IMG/VR virus record: IMGVR_UViG_3300030060_004020
Location: 15,639 to 78,324 of that record
Origin: a virus
DNA length: 62,686 nucleotides
Direction: 5' to 3' (one strand)
Shown here: piece by piece, positions 52,592 to 59,360 of the stretch
How the letters are laid out: every line of letters begins with the position of its first letter
Position numbering within the stretch: the first letter of the stretch is position 1
Program-made: the position numbers and the translations under genes
Notes under the pieces: model-generated
What the model saw: the letters and a program-made list of their open reading frames with translations, nothing else
Database searches by the model: none
What the model was told of the DNA's origin: nothing

Positions 52592-52609
52592 TGTAATTTC
52601 TCCTGCATT
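52322..52609. repeat. 22-base direct repeat flanking a W-tagged gene
   Basis: Identical 22-base copies at 52322-52343 and 52588-52609, 266 bases apart. Each copy encodes, on the minus strand, the end MQEKLQ of one gene, the ribosome-binding site AGGAGAAATT and the overlapping ATG of the next tagged gene. The unit between them is exactly one tagged gene, as expected after insertion or duplication of a gene cassette. Confidence 0.8.
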
Positions 52610-53244
52610 CTTTTCTTAATGTCTAACCAAATTTCGGGATTGTTTTCAGCAAGCACTTCTTGAACAATTTGCATCTGTGCAAATATAATTGTGTCCTGTC
52701 TCTTATGTATAAGTTTGCCCTTAAACTCCATGAGATATTTTAGCGACTCTCTAACTTCTTTCGCAAGTTTAGTTAGGCTATCTATCTCTCTAGGCTCTAA
52801 ATCAACTGCACCAAACAAGTCATCTAACTTGCTATCCAGTCTTTGTATGTTATTACTTAGCAAATCAATTTCATTAACTTCTTTCTTTGCTATCATTACT
52901 GCGGCTGACTCTTGAACAATCGGTGCTAGATGGTGTTTCATATGTCGTTGCACTTGTTCTTTAGTAGTGTCTAATGCTTCGGCAATTGCTTCAGCACTTA
53001 TCTCACCATTGGCTAAGTTTTCTTCGTAGTGTTTTCTCATTGGGTCTGTGCATAATACACACTTAGGATTACTACTATTGACATAATCTCCCATGTGGTT
53101 TCTTTGGTGTTGTGCCGCAGTTCCACTTCTCCAATCGTGTCTTGAATCTAAATCATCACAAGAAACCTCACCGGCTTCCAACATTCTTTCGAGTTCTTCT
53201 CTATCTTCATGTTGGCAAAAACCACAACGCTTTCTTGTTACCAT
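52588..53244 (-). CDS. Putative terminase small subunit (zinc HTH repeats)
   Basis: 218 residues. Two similar N-terminal units, CGFCQHEDREELERMLEAGE..AAQHQRNHM and CVLCTDPMRKHYEENLANGEISAEAIAEALDTTKEQVQRHMKHHL, each join a CxxC and a pair of His to a helix-turn-helix. The C-terminal half is coiled coil (LLSNNIQRLDSKLDDLFGAV, LTKLAKEVRESLKYLMEFKG). A DNA-binding N-terminus plus helical oligomerisation domain is the layout of small terminases. The pattern CxxC..H...H with HTH is common in viral TerS-like proteins. The large subunit lies 6 kb further on, so the call is tentative. Confidence 0.5.
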   Translation of the reverse strand: MVTRKRCGFCQHEDREELERMLEAGEVSCDDLDSRHDWRSGTAAQHQRNHMGDYVNSSNPKCVLCTDPMRKHYEENLANGEISAEAIAEALDTTKEQVQRHMKHHLAPIVQESAAVMIAKKEVNEIDLLSNNIQRLDSKLDDLFGAVDLEPREIDSLTKLAKEVRESLKYLMEFKGKLIHKRQDTIIFAQMQIVQEVLAENNPEIWLDIKKRMQEKLQ

Positions 53245-53254
53245 TTTAAATCAC

Positions 53255-53596
53255 CTATTCGCTCCAAAGAACATCATATCTATTGTCGGAATATCTTACA
53301 ATATCTACAGGAGAAACCTTAGAATGAAGTATTTTATCTGGGTCTACATCGTTAATTCCACTACCCTCTATGTCTATGTCTAATTCTTCTCCTGTATCAT
53401 TAAAAACAACTTTATTGATACTCACTCCCATATCCCTAAACATAGATTTTCTAACTCCAAATTCCATACTCCAAAAAACTGTCACTTCTCTATCTTCTAA
53501 ATATTTTCCATCCCGTTTTTCTGTATCTGTAAATGTAACATTATCCGTTTCAAATTCAAAATACTGTTGCGATTTTTTCAGTTCGTTTTTCCACAT
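53255..53596 (-). CDS. W-tagged beta-rich protein (MWKNELK)
   Basis: 113 residues from ATG 53596, four bases after the upstream stop, with GGAG nearby. Starts MWKNELKKSQQYFEFETDNV. Body is beta-rich: REVTVFWSMEFGVRKSMFRD, VSINKVVFNDTGEELDIDIE, ending RYSDNRYDVLWSE. It resembles the tagged protein at 56972-57403 in start (WKNxxKK) and in the central W-S-[ML]-[ET] strand followed by IxKxxxxxxxxxxDxD, so the two may be paralogs. Confidence 0.55.
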   Translation of the reverse strand: MWKNELKKSQQYFEFETDNVTFTDTEKRDGKYLEDREVTVFWSMEFGVRKSMFRDMGVSINKVVFNDTGEELDIDIEGSGINDVDPDKILHSKVSPVDIVRYSDNRYDVLWSE

Positions 53597-53600
53597 TTTA

Positions 53601-54719
53601 TCAACTCCATAAATATTCATGCCATGACTTTTGTATGTCATCCTTTGGAACTTTTAATCCTTTTAGATTTAGATGCTCGCCCCATGCTAACTTCTTTGAC
53701 TTACCCTTTCCAACAACCGCTACGATAAGTGATGACATAGCAGTTGCTTTGAAAGGCTTTAATGAAAATGTTTTGATTTGACCCGCAGGTGGTTCTATAC
53801 CTGCTATCTTTGAAAGTGCCTCTTTACTTGTTTTTTTGTTATCTAATGTAAACTTCATACCCGAAAAAGTGCTTGCCATTTCTGCCAACTTAGGAACTCC
53901 ATTTTTCTTAAACAAGGTTTTTCTTTTTAGTAATCCCAATACATGCTTTCTAACAGGTGGGAAAATTGCTAACTTAGAAGGTAACTTAACCTGCAAGTGC
54001 ATATTCTCAATTGCTTTATTTGATTCTGCCAAAGCAATCTTCAATATATCTTTTAATCCAACTTTAATCAAATCACCCCTACCGAAAAGGGCTTGAGCCA
54101 AAGGTGGGTTAGCCGTATTTGGTGTATCACTATACCATGTTGGAGGTGCTTTCTTTCCATATTTTTTCTTATACCACTCATTTGCATAGTGGCCGTAAAC
54201 TTTGTCTTTCTCTTTACCTATGGCATTACCATCAGCATCCGACTTTGCAGGAAAATTAAATACAGTATTTTTAGGATTTAAGGTGCTTGTTGCTTCTTCA
54301 AAACCTTCAATAGCATCTTGGAATTCTTGTAGTTTTTTTACATGGCTTACTAACAGAATCTTATCTTCTTTGAATTCTTCCATAAATTCTTCTATGTCAT
54401 CTAATAGAGTAAATGCTCCTGTGCTTCCCCTATTTGGCGACCTATCCCTTCTATATCCGCTAGTTACATGCTCTTTCAATTGTAAATATAGATTAGCAGG
54501 GTGAGGCTGTCCACTCTTAGTATCTATTTGTCCAACCTTCTTTCCCTCTCTAGGTTTTCTAATTCTTCTACCTTCACTAAGTAATTTTTTCCTACCTATG
54601 CCTTGACACTTCTTAACCCAAGCCTCATACTCATCAATAAACTTGAATGAACCTCTAACTTCAATATCAGTGCTTCCAACCTTAATCACGGACTTTTTCT
54701 TCTCGTCTTTTCTTACCAC
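53601..54719 (-). CDS. Unknown 372-residue late protein
   Basis: Start taken at GTG 54719, which has GGAGG eight bases upstream; GTG 54728 would sit inside that site. N-terminal basic region (GRKKLLSEGRRIRKPREGKK), then ANLYLQLKEHVTSGYRRDRS, a helical middle and a C-terminal part rich in Lys and Ala (LAIFPPVRKHVLGLLKRKTL). Overlaps the upstream tagged gene by 38 bases. No family recognised. It is the largest protein inside the tagged cluster and has no N-terminal tag. Confidence 0.5.
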   Translation of the reverse strand: MVRKDEKKKSVIKVGSTDIEVRGSFKFIDEYEAWVKKCQGIGRKKLLSEGRRIRKPREGKKVGQIDTKSGQPHPANLYLQLKEHVTSGYRRDRSPNRGSTGAFTLLDDIEEFMEEFKEDKILLVSHVKKLQEFQDAIEGFEEATSTLNPKNTVFNFPAKSDADGNAIGKEKDKVYGHYANEWYKKKYGKKAPPTWYSDTPNTANPPLAQALFGRGDLIKVGLKDILKIALAESNKAIENMHLQVKLPSKLAIFPPVRKHVLGLLKRKTLFKKNGVPKLAEMASTFSGMKFTLDNKKTSKEALSKIAGIEPPAGQIKTFSLKPFKATAMSSLIVAVVGKGKSKKLAWGEHLNLKGLKVPKDDIQKSWHEYLWS

Positions 54720-55173
54720 GCTTTCCACCTCCGTATTTTATATTGAATAGTTCGGGGTTAGCCCCATGACTACCAAAAGAATATCCCCCTGCTTTTTTTT
54801 CAAAAGTATCTCCATCAGTTTTTTTAGTCCTTTCAATCAGTTTGTCTAAATCCTGTTCTATTGGATAAAGGGCATCATTAGCGTGATATTGCTCAATGCG
54901 AGGCAAATCCTCGATTAGTTTTTTTAGTTCTTCAATTCGATTCTTTAATTTGTCTGCTCGCTGTTTAAAGTTAATGGGTTCTCTTTTAGGCTTAAATTGT
55001 TTTCCACTAGGTTGTTTTCGTTGTGACTTTGGTGTAGTTGGAAAAGCCTTTGGTTTTTCTTTACTTTCCTTTTGGGCAGGTCTTGAATAAAATTTACTAG
55101 TGTCTATTTCACCACGCTTTTTCCTTTTAGGAATTTTTATTTCTCTATTCTTTACTATATTTTGCCAACTCAT
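54682..55173 (-). CDS. W-tagged basic protein, 163 residues
   Basis: Starts MSWQNIVKNREIKIPKRKKR. Long basic, Pro-rich stretch (AFPTTPKSQRKQPSGKQFKP), then a helix (ADKLKNRIEELKKLIEDLPR) and a Gly-rich basic end (GGGKRGKKRREEKVRD). Only the first eight residues resemble the other tagged proteins. Likely nucleic-acid-binding. Confidence 0.55.
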   Translation of the reverse strand: MSWQNIVKNREIKIPKRKKRGEIDTSKFYSRPAQKESKEKPKAFPTTPKSQRKQPSGKQFKPKREPINFKQRADKLKNRIEELKKLIEDLPRIEQYHANDALYPIEQDLDKLIERTKKTDGDTFEKKAGGYSFGSHGANPELFNIKYGGGKRGKKRREEKVRD

Positions 55174-55185
55174 GTCAAACCCTCT

Positions 55186-55485
55186 TTAATCATCTAAAGC
55201 AATAGTCATTATTTTTTCTATTTGTTTTTCAAGTCCTTCTATCGTTTTATTCATTGACTCTCTTTTTTCAGCATCAAAATCTTTACTCATCGTTTGTAAT
55301 TTCTTGATTGTTTTCTTTAGTTCATCCACTCTTTTCAAAAAGTAACTCATGTCTCTTTTATCTTGACCTCTAATTGCTTTGCCCTTTAGTCTTCTTCTTT
55401 CCAAAGCCCTTTGCTTTCTTCTGTCAATTTTATCTTTCTCTCGTTCAAAACGACTATCTTCTTTAATTATATTTTCCCAACTCAT
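55186..55485 (-). CDS. W-tagged coiled-coil protein, 99 residues
   Basis: Starts MSWENIIKEDSRFEREKDKI. Basic middle (DRRKQRALERRRLKGKAIRG) and a coiled coil (RVDELKKTIKKLQTMSKDFD, MNKTIEGLEKQIEKI). The tag W-E-N-I-I-K-E-D is close to that of the 47-residue protein (W-Q-D-I-I-K-E-D). One-base gap to the upstream gene. Confidence 0.55.
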   Translation of the reverse strand: MSWENIIKEDSRFEREKDKIDRRKQRALERRRLKGKAIRGQDKRDMSYFLKRVDELKKTIKKLQTMSKDFDAEKRESMNKTIEGLEKQIEKIMTIALDD

Positions 55486-55486
55486 A

Positions 55487-55714
55487 TCAAGCCCTCGCTA
55501 AACTTCCAATTATTCTCTTAATGCTATCCATAGTAGTCTTATGCAATCTATGATATTCTCCGGCAATATCTTCAAATTCATCAGCATCAATCATTTCTTC
55601 ACCTTGATACTGCCTAACAATCTCATCCAACTCTTTCAAAACATCTCTTTGTTTGCCAAAGTTATCAATGGCATTTTGCGTAGTGTTACGCTTTAGAATA
55701 CTTTGCCATGTCAT
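55487..55714 (-). CDS. W-tagged helical protein, 75 residues
   Basis: Starts MTWQSILKRNTTQNAIDNFG; helical remainder (QRDVLKELDEIVRQYQGEEM, DEFEDIAGEYHRLHKTTMDS). ATGA overlap with the upstream tagged gene. No family recognised. Confidence 0.55.
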   Translation of the reverse strand: MTWQSILKRNTTQNAIDNFGKQRDVLKELDEIVRQYQGEEMIDADEFEDIAGEYHRLHKTTMDSIKRIIGSLARA

Positions 55715-55977
55715 TTCTTACCACCCTTTCTTTCTATTCTATTTATGTAGTATTCAAGAGTTTTAAGGCTATCTTTATCTCCTGTTTCTAAGTATTCTTC
55801 TTCTTCCATTCTAACAACCATATCTTCATTTTTATTATCTATTGGCAGTAGTGCTTCTAATCTTCTTTTTAAATTAACATATTCTGGATTTGAAGCATAC
55901 ATATCTTTCGGTGCATATTTTCTACCAAGCCTTCTTGCTTCTCTTATGTCTATTTTAAGAATAGTTTGCCAAGTCAT
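55711..55977 (-). CDS. W-tagged protein, 88 residues
   Basis: Starts MTWQTILKIDIREARRLGRK. Contains YAPKDMYASNPEYVNLKRRL and a charged C-terminal helix (LKTLEYYINRIERKGGKK). The tag is followed by an Arg/Lys-rich helix as in several siblings. Ten bases separate it from the upstream stop. Confidence 0.55.
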   Translation of the reverse strand: MTWQTILKIDIREARRLGRKYAPKDMYASNPEYVNLKRRLEALLPIDNKNEDMVVRMEEEEYLETGDKDSLKTLEYYINRIERKGGKK

Positions 55978-55987
55978 TTTAAAACAC

Positions 55988-56221
55988 CTACTTTCTTTTT
56001 GCTTTTAATTCGTTGAATAGTTTAACAATATATTCCGACAACTCATTTAATCTTTCAACAACTTCTTCTACTTCTTCGTAGTGTTCACCAAGTTCCATAA
56101 TGTTCATCGGTAACTGACCCTTTTCTTTTAGTTTCTCTAAGTAGTCCATAAACTCTTCATGTTCTTTTATGGCTTCTAATAATTCAGCCTCATTGCCTTT
56201 TAGAACATCTTGCCAAGCCAT
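55988..56221 (-). CDS. W-tagged acidic helical protein, 77 residues
   Basis: ATG 56221 is used: the upstream stop ends at 56223 and a longer frame to 56257 would overlap it. Starts MAWQDVLKGNEAELLEAIKE; the rest is an acidic coiled coil (HYEEVEEVVERLNELSEYIV). Unlike most siblings it is acidic, so the tag is not tied to DNA-binding bodies. Confidence 0.55.
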   Translation of the reverse strand: MAWQDVLKGNEAELLEAIKEHEEFMDYLEKLKEKGQLPMNIMELGEHYEEVEEVVERLNELSEYIVKLFNELKAKRK

Positions 56222-56222
56222 A

Positions 56223-56495
56223 TTAATCATCTCTTTTAAACGGATTAAATGGCACATCTCTTCTTCTTCTTCTTCTATCCTTTCTTCCGATAGTTGCCTT
56301 TCTTTTTTTATCTTCTTGAATTATTCTAGCCATTTCTTCTTTTGTAGGTAGTGGCTTTGGCTCCTTTACCTTTGTTGGTTTAGGCTCTTTAGGAATAAAC
56401 TCCCTTTCGCTTTCACTGTCTATTTTCCGTTGTTGTGCTTCTCTAACTTTTTTAGAATCTCTAGGATTCCTCTTTACTATATCTTTCCAACTCAT
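56223..56495 (-). CDS. W-tagged basic protein, 90 residues
   Basis: Starts MSWKDIVKRNPRDSKKVREA. Charged, Pro- and Lys-rich body (EFIPKEPKPTKVKEPKPLPT) with an Arg run (KDRRRRRRDVPFNPFKRDD) at the C-terminus. Probably disordered and DNA-binding. Confidence 0.55.
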   Translation of the reverse strand: MSWKDIVKRNPRDSKKVREAQQRKIDSESEREFIPKEPKPTKVKEPKPLPTKEEMARIIQEDKKRKATIGRKDRRRRRRDVPFNPFKRDD

Positions 56496-56507
56496 TTCTT
56501 ATCACCT

Positions 56508-56858
56508 TTAATTATATATCTCACTTGCTATTTTCTTCATTCGTTCATCAAGTTCTTTAGTGGCTTTTTCGTATTCTTGCCTTATTTTCTTTTGATTTTC
56601 TTCATATTGTTTATTATCAAAATCGTCATTACCACCATATTTTGAATAATCTCCGTGATATTTCCTTTTCAATCCCATTTTTATATTTCTCATTTCTTCG
56701 GATATTTTTTCCATCTCGATTTCGCCAGCCTTTATTCTAGCATTCACCGCCCTGTCTTCTTGTTTTTTCTTTTTAGCCTCTCTTTTGAGTTCTTTTTTAT
56801 GTCGTTTTGTTCGTCTATCAGTATAGTAACTACTTTTCAATACATCTTCCCAACTCAT
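56508..56858 (-). CDS. W-tagged basic helical protein, 116 residues
   Basis: Starts MSWEDVLKSSYYTDRRTKRH, with the same first seven residues as the 97-residue tagged protein near 34.5 kb (MSWEDVLK), 22 kb away. Body: KKELKREAKKKKQEDRAVNA, IEMEKISEEMRNIKMGLKRK, YEKATKELDERMKKIASEIY, a charged coiled coil. ATGA overlap with the upstream mini-gene. Confidence 0.55.
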   Translation of the reverse strand: MSWEDVLKSSYYTDRRTKRHKKELKREAKKKKQEDRAVNARIKAGEIEMEKISEEMRNIKMGLKRKYHGDYSKYGGNDDFDNKQYEENQKKIRQEYEKATKELDERMKKIASEIYN

Positions 56859-56962
56859 TTCTTACCACCTGTAATAAAATCTTTCTTGGTTTTCTTTTCT
56901 GTTTCATCAATCTTCTTTGACTGAACATCAAACCAAGCATCTAAGTTATTGCACCTTGTCAT
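56855..56962 (-). CDS. 35-residue mini-protein with tag-like WFDV
   Basis: MTRCNNLDAWFDVQSKKIDE, then TEKKTKKDFITGGKK, ending in the TGA that overlaps the next tagged ATG. RBS AGGTG lies six bases before the ATG, and it exactly fills a gap between two tagged genes. W-F-D-V occurs at residue 10, as in MTWFDVCKK, but the following residues differ. Supported by RBS, overlap and spacing. Confidence 0.5.
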   Translation of the reverse strand: MTRCNNLDAWFDVQSKKIDETEKKTKKDFITGGKK

Positions 56963-56971
56963 ATTTTTCAC

Positions 56972-57403
56972 CTACTCAAATGTAATAGCAATATTATCTA
57001 ATGTCAATCCATCTCCGTCTTTTACCAATTCAGCATCTATGTAAGGAATTAAAGTCATAGGTAATTCCTTAGTGTTAAAATTCATATCTACTTGAAAATC
57101 ATCTACTACAACATCTTTATCTTGTATGTCCCATTCCTCATTAGCCGCATCAAAATCCTTATCAAAAGAAGCATCTACTCCTACTACAGTAATTTTGTCA
57201 ATATTCGGCTCTTGAATATATACTGAATCATCACTATGCTCAAGAGTCAAACTCCAATTAATTATTACTCTTTCATAATCAGTTTCATAGACACCTTTTC
57301 CACCAGTAATAGAATGCAATCTACCATCTTTACGCTTCTCAAGTTCAGTAGTATATGTAAAGTCTTGAACTCTCGCTTTACGAATAGCGTTTTTCCATGT
57401 CAT
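56972..57403 (-). CDS. W-tagged beta-rich protein, 143 residues
   Basis: Starts MTWKNAIRKARVQDFTYTTE (ATG 57403; AGGTGA just upstream; a GTG nine bases earlier is inside that site). Beta-rich body: RVIINWSLTLEHSDDSVYIQ, IDKITVVGVDASFDKDFDAA, VVVDDFQVDMNFNTKELPMT, and a C-terminal LTLDNIAITFE. Similar in layout to the tagged protein at 53255-53596. Probably a small beta-sandwich delivered or assembled through the tag. Confidence 0.55.
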   Translation of the reverse strand: MTWKNAIRKARVQDFTYTTELEKRKDGRLHSITGGKGVYETDYERVIINWSLTLEHSDDSVYIQEPNIDKITVVGVDASFDKDFDAANEEWDIQDKDVVVDDFQVDMNFNTKELPMTLIPYIDAELVKDGDGLTLDNIAITFE

Positions 57404-57687
57404 ATTATTCACCTATATACTTTCTTCAAGAGGGGTTTTATCTTCATATACTTTAGTCGCATAAAAAAGCGGGTCGTCGCCTTCCCTTTCTAAATCCATC
57501 AAATAATCGTCAAATGTTCTTGATTTATCCCTAAGTTCCATTATTCTATCAACCATTTCATTAGCCTCTTTTAGAGTTAATGTTCCTCTATCCATACCTT
57601 CTTCTAATTTATCTAACAATTCAAAACCCTCTTTCATCGTAGCACTTGTTCTTTTTAGTATATCTTCCCATGTCATATTATTCACCT
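57395..57687. repeat. 20-base start-region repeat of two W-tagged genes
   Basis: The sequence CCATGTCATATTATTCACCT occurs at 57395-57414 and 57668-57687. On the minus strand it reads AGGTGAATAATATGACATGG: ribosome-binding site, ATG and the first two tag codons (T, W). Beyond it the two genes differ completely. Confidence 0.8.
57413..57676 (-). CDS. W-tagged helical protein, 87 residues
   Basis: ATG 57676, with a ribosome-binding and start region of 20 bases identical to that of the next gene. Starts MTWEDILKRTSATMKEGFEL; helical acidic body (LDKLEEGMDRGTLTLKEANE, MVDRIMELRDKSRTFDDYLM). No family recognised. Confidence 0.55.
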   Translation of the reverse strand: MTWEDILKRTSATMKEGFELLDKLEEGMDRGTLTLKEANEMVDRIMELRDKSRTFDDYLMDLEREGDDPLFYATKVYEDKTPLEESI

Positions 57688-57730
57688 TTTATTTTAGACG
57701 ACTTTTTCAAAAATTTTTCTAGGAATTTTT

Positions 57731-57961
57731 TTAACTCCTACTATATCCGGTTTTTGAAACGCTAATCTTAGCACCGTTTACATCTGCGTATGTTAGTGGC
57801 GTTCCGCTTTTTTGTTGAGCGATTCTATTCAATTCATATTCAAAATCATTTTGAACTTGTTTATTAGGCAAACCTTGCATATCTGCTAATGTTTTTCTAT
57901 AAAACTGTTCAGCATCGTTTTCATATCTTATGTTTTTTCTAATCATATCTTTCCAATTCAT
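57731..57961 (-). CDS. W-tagged protein, 76 residues, first of the tagged run
   Basis: Starts MNWKDMIRKNIRYENDAEQF. Body NKQVQNDFEYELNRIAQQKS then TYADVNGAKISVSKTGYS. It is the promoter-proximal member of the long leftward run; about 118 bases of non-coding DNA with a TATA-like box lie upstream. Confidence 0.55.
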   Translation of the reverse strand: MNWKDMIRKNIRYENDAEQFYRKTLADMQGLPNKQVQNDFEYELNRIAQQKSGTPLTYADVNGAKISVSKTGYSRS

Positions 57962-58079
57962 TTAATTTCAACTCTTTTTTTAAAAATGTGGCGGATTTTG
58001 TTTGTCACTAGCGTAAAAATTTTTTTTATAACTATTGTATTTCCAGAATAAAAGTTATACTATTCATCATTAACTATAC
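57962..58079 (-). promoter_or_regulatory. Probable late-block promoter region
   Basis: A 118-base gap in an otherwise tight block. On the minus strand GTTATAAAAAAAATTTTT near 58019-58034 is a TATA-like box, about 25 bases before a likely start site near 57998, giving a leader of about 37 bases before ATG 57961. No terminator for the upstream small gene is obvious. This is the best candidate for the start of the long leftward transcript. Confidence 0.45.
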
Positions 58080-58331
58080 TTAATTAAAATCAAATAAACT
58101 AGTATTCTTAGTATCTTTAACCTTACCTTGCATAGTCATTTTATTCTTAGCCTTAATGTCTCTAATGTATCTTAGTAGTGTATTTAACTTAGTTTTAATG
58201 TCTTTTAACTCATCATCTAACTCTTCAGTATAACTACCACTCTTAGTTTTAGTCTCATTAAGTATTTCCTTAAGTTTTTGTGATATTGTATTTAACCTAG
58301 AAACTAAGCCAAATTCAATATCTTGACTAAT
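58080..58331 (-). CDS. Small coiled-coil protein (possible ATT start)
   Basis: 83 residues if started at ATT 58331, which follows an excellent site AAAGGAGG at a spacing of seven to eight bases. An ordinary start exists only at 58409, giving 26 more residues with a hydrophobic stretch. The protein is a charged coiled coil (LVSRLNTISQKLKEILNETK, TEELDDELKDIKTKLNTLLR) with the end KDTKNTSLFDFN. Position next to the divergent promoter region suggests a regulator or accessory protein. No family recognised. Confidence 0.4.
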   Translation of the reverse strand: MSQDIEFGLVSRLNTISQKLKEILNETKTKSGSYTEELDDELKDIKTKLNTLLRYIRDIKAKNKMTMQGKVKDTKNTSLFDFN

Positions 58332-58487
58332 GCAACAACCTCCTTTAACAGGTCGTAGTAAGATAAGGGTAATAAATGTAGTAGTTTTATGGGTTAATAT
58401 GTTATACACAGTAGTTAATAGGTCAAAATTAACGATGAATGCTTATATTATTCAAATTAATAAAGAATAAAAAATTTTGGAACAAAG

Positions 58488-58554
58488 CCATATGGTTGTA
58501 GAGCAACCGATTAACAAGCATATGGTTCACTTTGAGAACACGAATTATATATTA
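58488..58554 (+). promoter_or_regulatory. Cassette promoter A
   Basis: CATATGGTTCACTTTGAGAA (58519-58538) followed seven bases later by TATA box TTATATATTA (58545-58554). A second CCATATGG stands at 58488-58495, and GGTTG/CAACC (58494-58498, 58504-58508) forms a short hairpin. It drives the zinc-ribbon gene at 58579, with the start codon about 30 bases from the TATA centre. First of seven related promoters. Confidence 0.75.
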
Positions 58555-58578
58555 TATCTATATTAAAGGGTAGAAAGA

Positions 58579-59010
58579 GTGATTAAAATGGTATGTGAAG
58601 AATGCGGAAAAGCGAGTGAATATAATTTGTGTGTTGAATGTGTTAGAGACTTAGACGAAGATGACAGATTTGAACGCTTTATGCAAGCAGAAGAAATGGT
58701 AATGCCAAAAGACCCAAGAGAAAGGCAAGAATATCAATGCCCTAAGTGCAATGGCTTAGACTGTATCTATGGCGATTTTGTTTTGAATGACTGGGAAGAG
58801 TTTAAACCTAAATTAACACCGACTGATAATGATATGTGGTGCCAATACTCGTATAACGGTGAAATAGTACAAGGTAATACCTTACTTGATGAAATTCAAG
58901 AGTTATCTTTCGCTTGTACTAAATGCGGCTATAATTTCAATGGTGATGATGAGGAACTCAATGAGAACATAGTTACTGTCATAGAGGCTTATAGGTGGGA
59001 TGATGAATGA
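58579..59010 (+). CDS. Multi-zinc-ribbon protein
   Basis: 143 residues from GTG 58579, or 140 from ATG 58588; both lie where the TATA box predicts the transcript start, so the mRNA may be leaderless. Cys pairs: CEEC (7-10 region), CVEC, CPKCNGLDC and CTKCGYNF, i.e. two zinc ribbons or a treble set, in an acidic protein (ERFMQAEEMVMPKDPRERQE). Overlaps the next gene by ATGA. Likely an early regulatory or nucleic-acid-binding protein; family not recognised. Confidence 0.65.
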   Translation: MIKMVCEECGKASEYNLCVECVRDLDEDDRFERFMQAEEMVMPKDPRERQEYQCPKCNGLDCIYGDFVLNDWEEFKPKLTPTDNDMWCQYSYNGEIVQGNTLLDEIQELSFACTKCGYNFNGDDEELNENIVTVIEAYRWDDE

Positions 59011-59201
59011 TAGGAATTAAAGGTTGGGCAGTTTGGAATAATGAGGCTTGGTGTGTGGAATATGAAAACCTATACCGCACAAAAGAAGAGGCTATGAAGG
59101 CGGCTAAAAAGCACTATAGTTACATTGGAGACACTGAAGAAGACTATGGCGACCACATGGTGTGTGAAATTAAAATAACAGTTCATTTTTCTTTATTTTG
59201 A
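59007..59201 (+). CDS. Small protein of cassette A
   Basis: 64 residues, ATGA-coupled to the zinc protein. MIGIKGWAVWNNEAWCVEYE then NLYRTKEEAMKAAKKHYSYI and a C-terminal EIKITVHFSLF: a strand, helix, strand layout with several Trp. No family recognised. Followed by terminator 1. Confidence 0.55.
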   Translation: MIGIKGWAVWNNEAWCVEYENLYRTKEEAMKAAKKHYSYIGDTEEDYGDHMVCEIKITVHFSLF

Positions 59202-59212
59202 TTTAAGCGGTT

Positions 59213-59258
59213 AAAAAACAACCCTGTATTTAGGTGCAGGGTTGTTTTTCCTTTTTTT
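59213..59258 (+). terminator. Terminator 1 (copy 1 of an identical pair)
   Basis: AAAAACAACCCTG (59214-59226) and CAGGGTTGTTTTT (59237-59249) pair perfectly over 13 bp, loop TATTTAGGTG, then CC and seven T. The whole element recurs base for base at 59692-59738. Confidence 0.92.
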
Positions 59259-59261
59259 CGA

Positions 59262-59340
59262 GGTTTGGTGTCGTTATATATTATAACGGTGATTGTGACA
59301 CCAAACCATATGGTTTACTTTGGAATACCCGTTTCATATA
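59262..59340 (+). promoter_or_regulatory. Inverted repeat and cassette promoter B
   Basis: Arms GGTTTGGTGTC (59262-59272) and GACACCAAACC (59297-59307) with an inner palindrome CGTTATATATTATAACG, then ATAT, the box GGTTTACTTTGGAA and TATA box CATATA (59335-59340). ATG 59361 lies about 24 bases from the TATA centre, so the transcript is probably leaderless. Confidence 0.75.
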
Positions 59341-59360
59341 GTTATATAGAGATAGTATGC

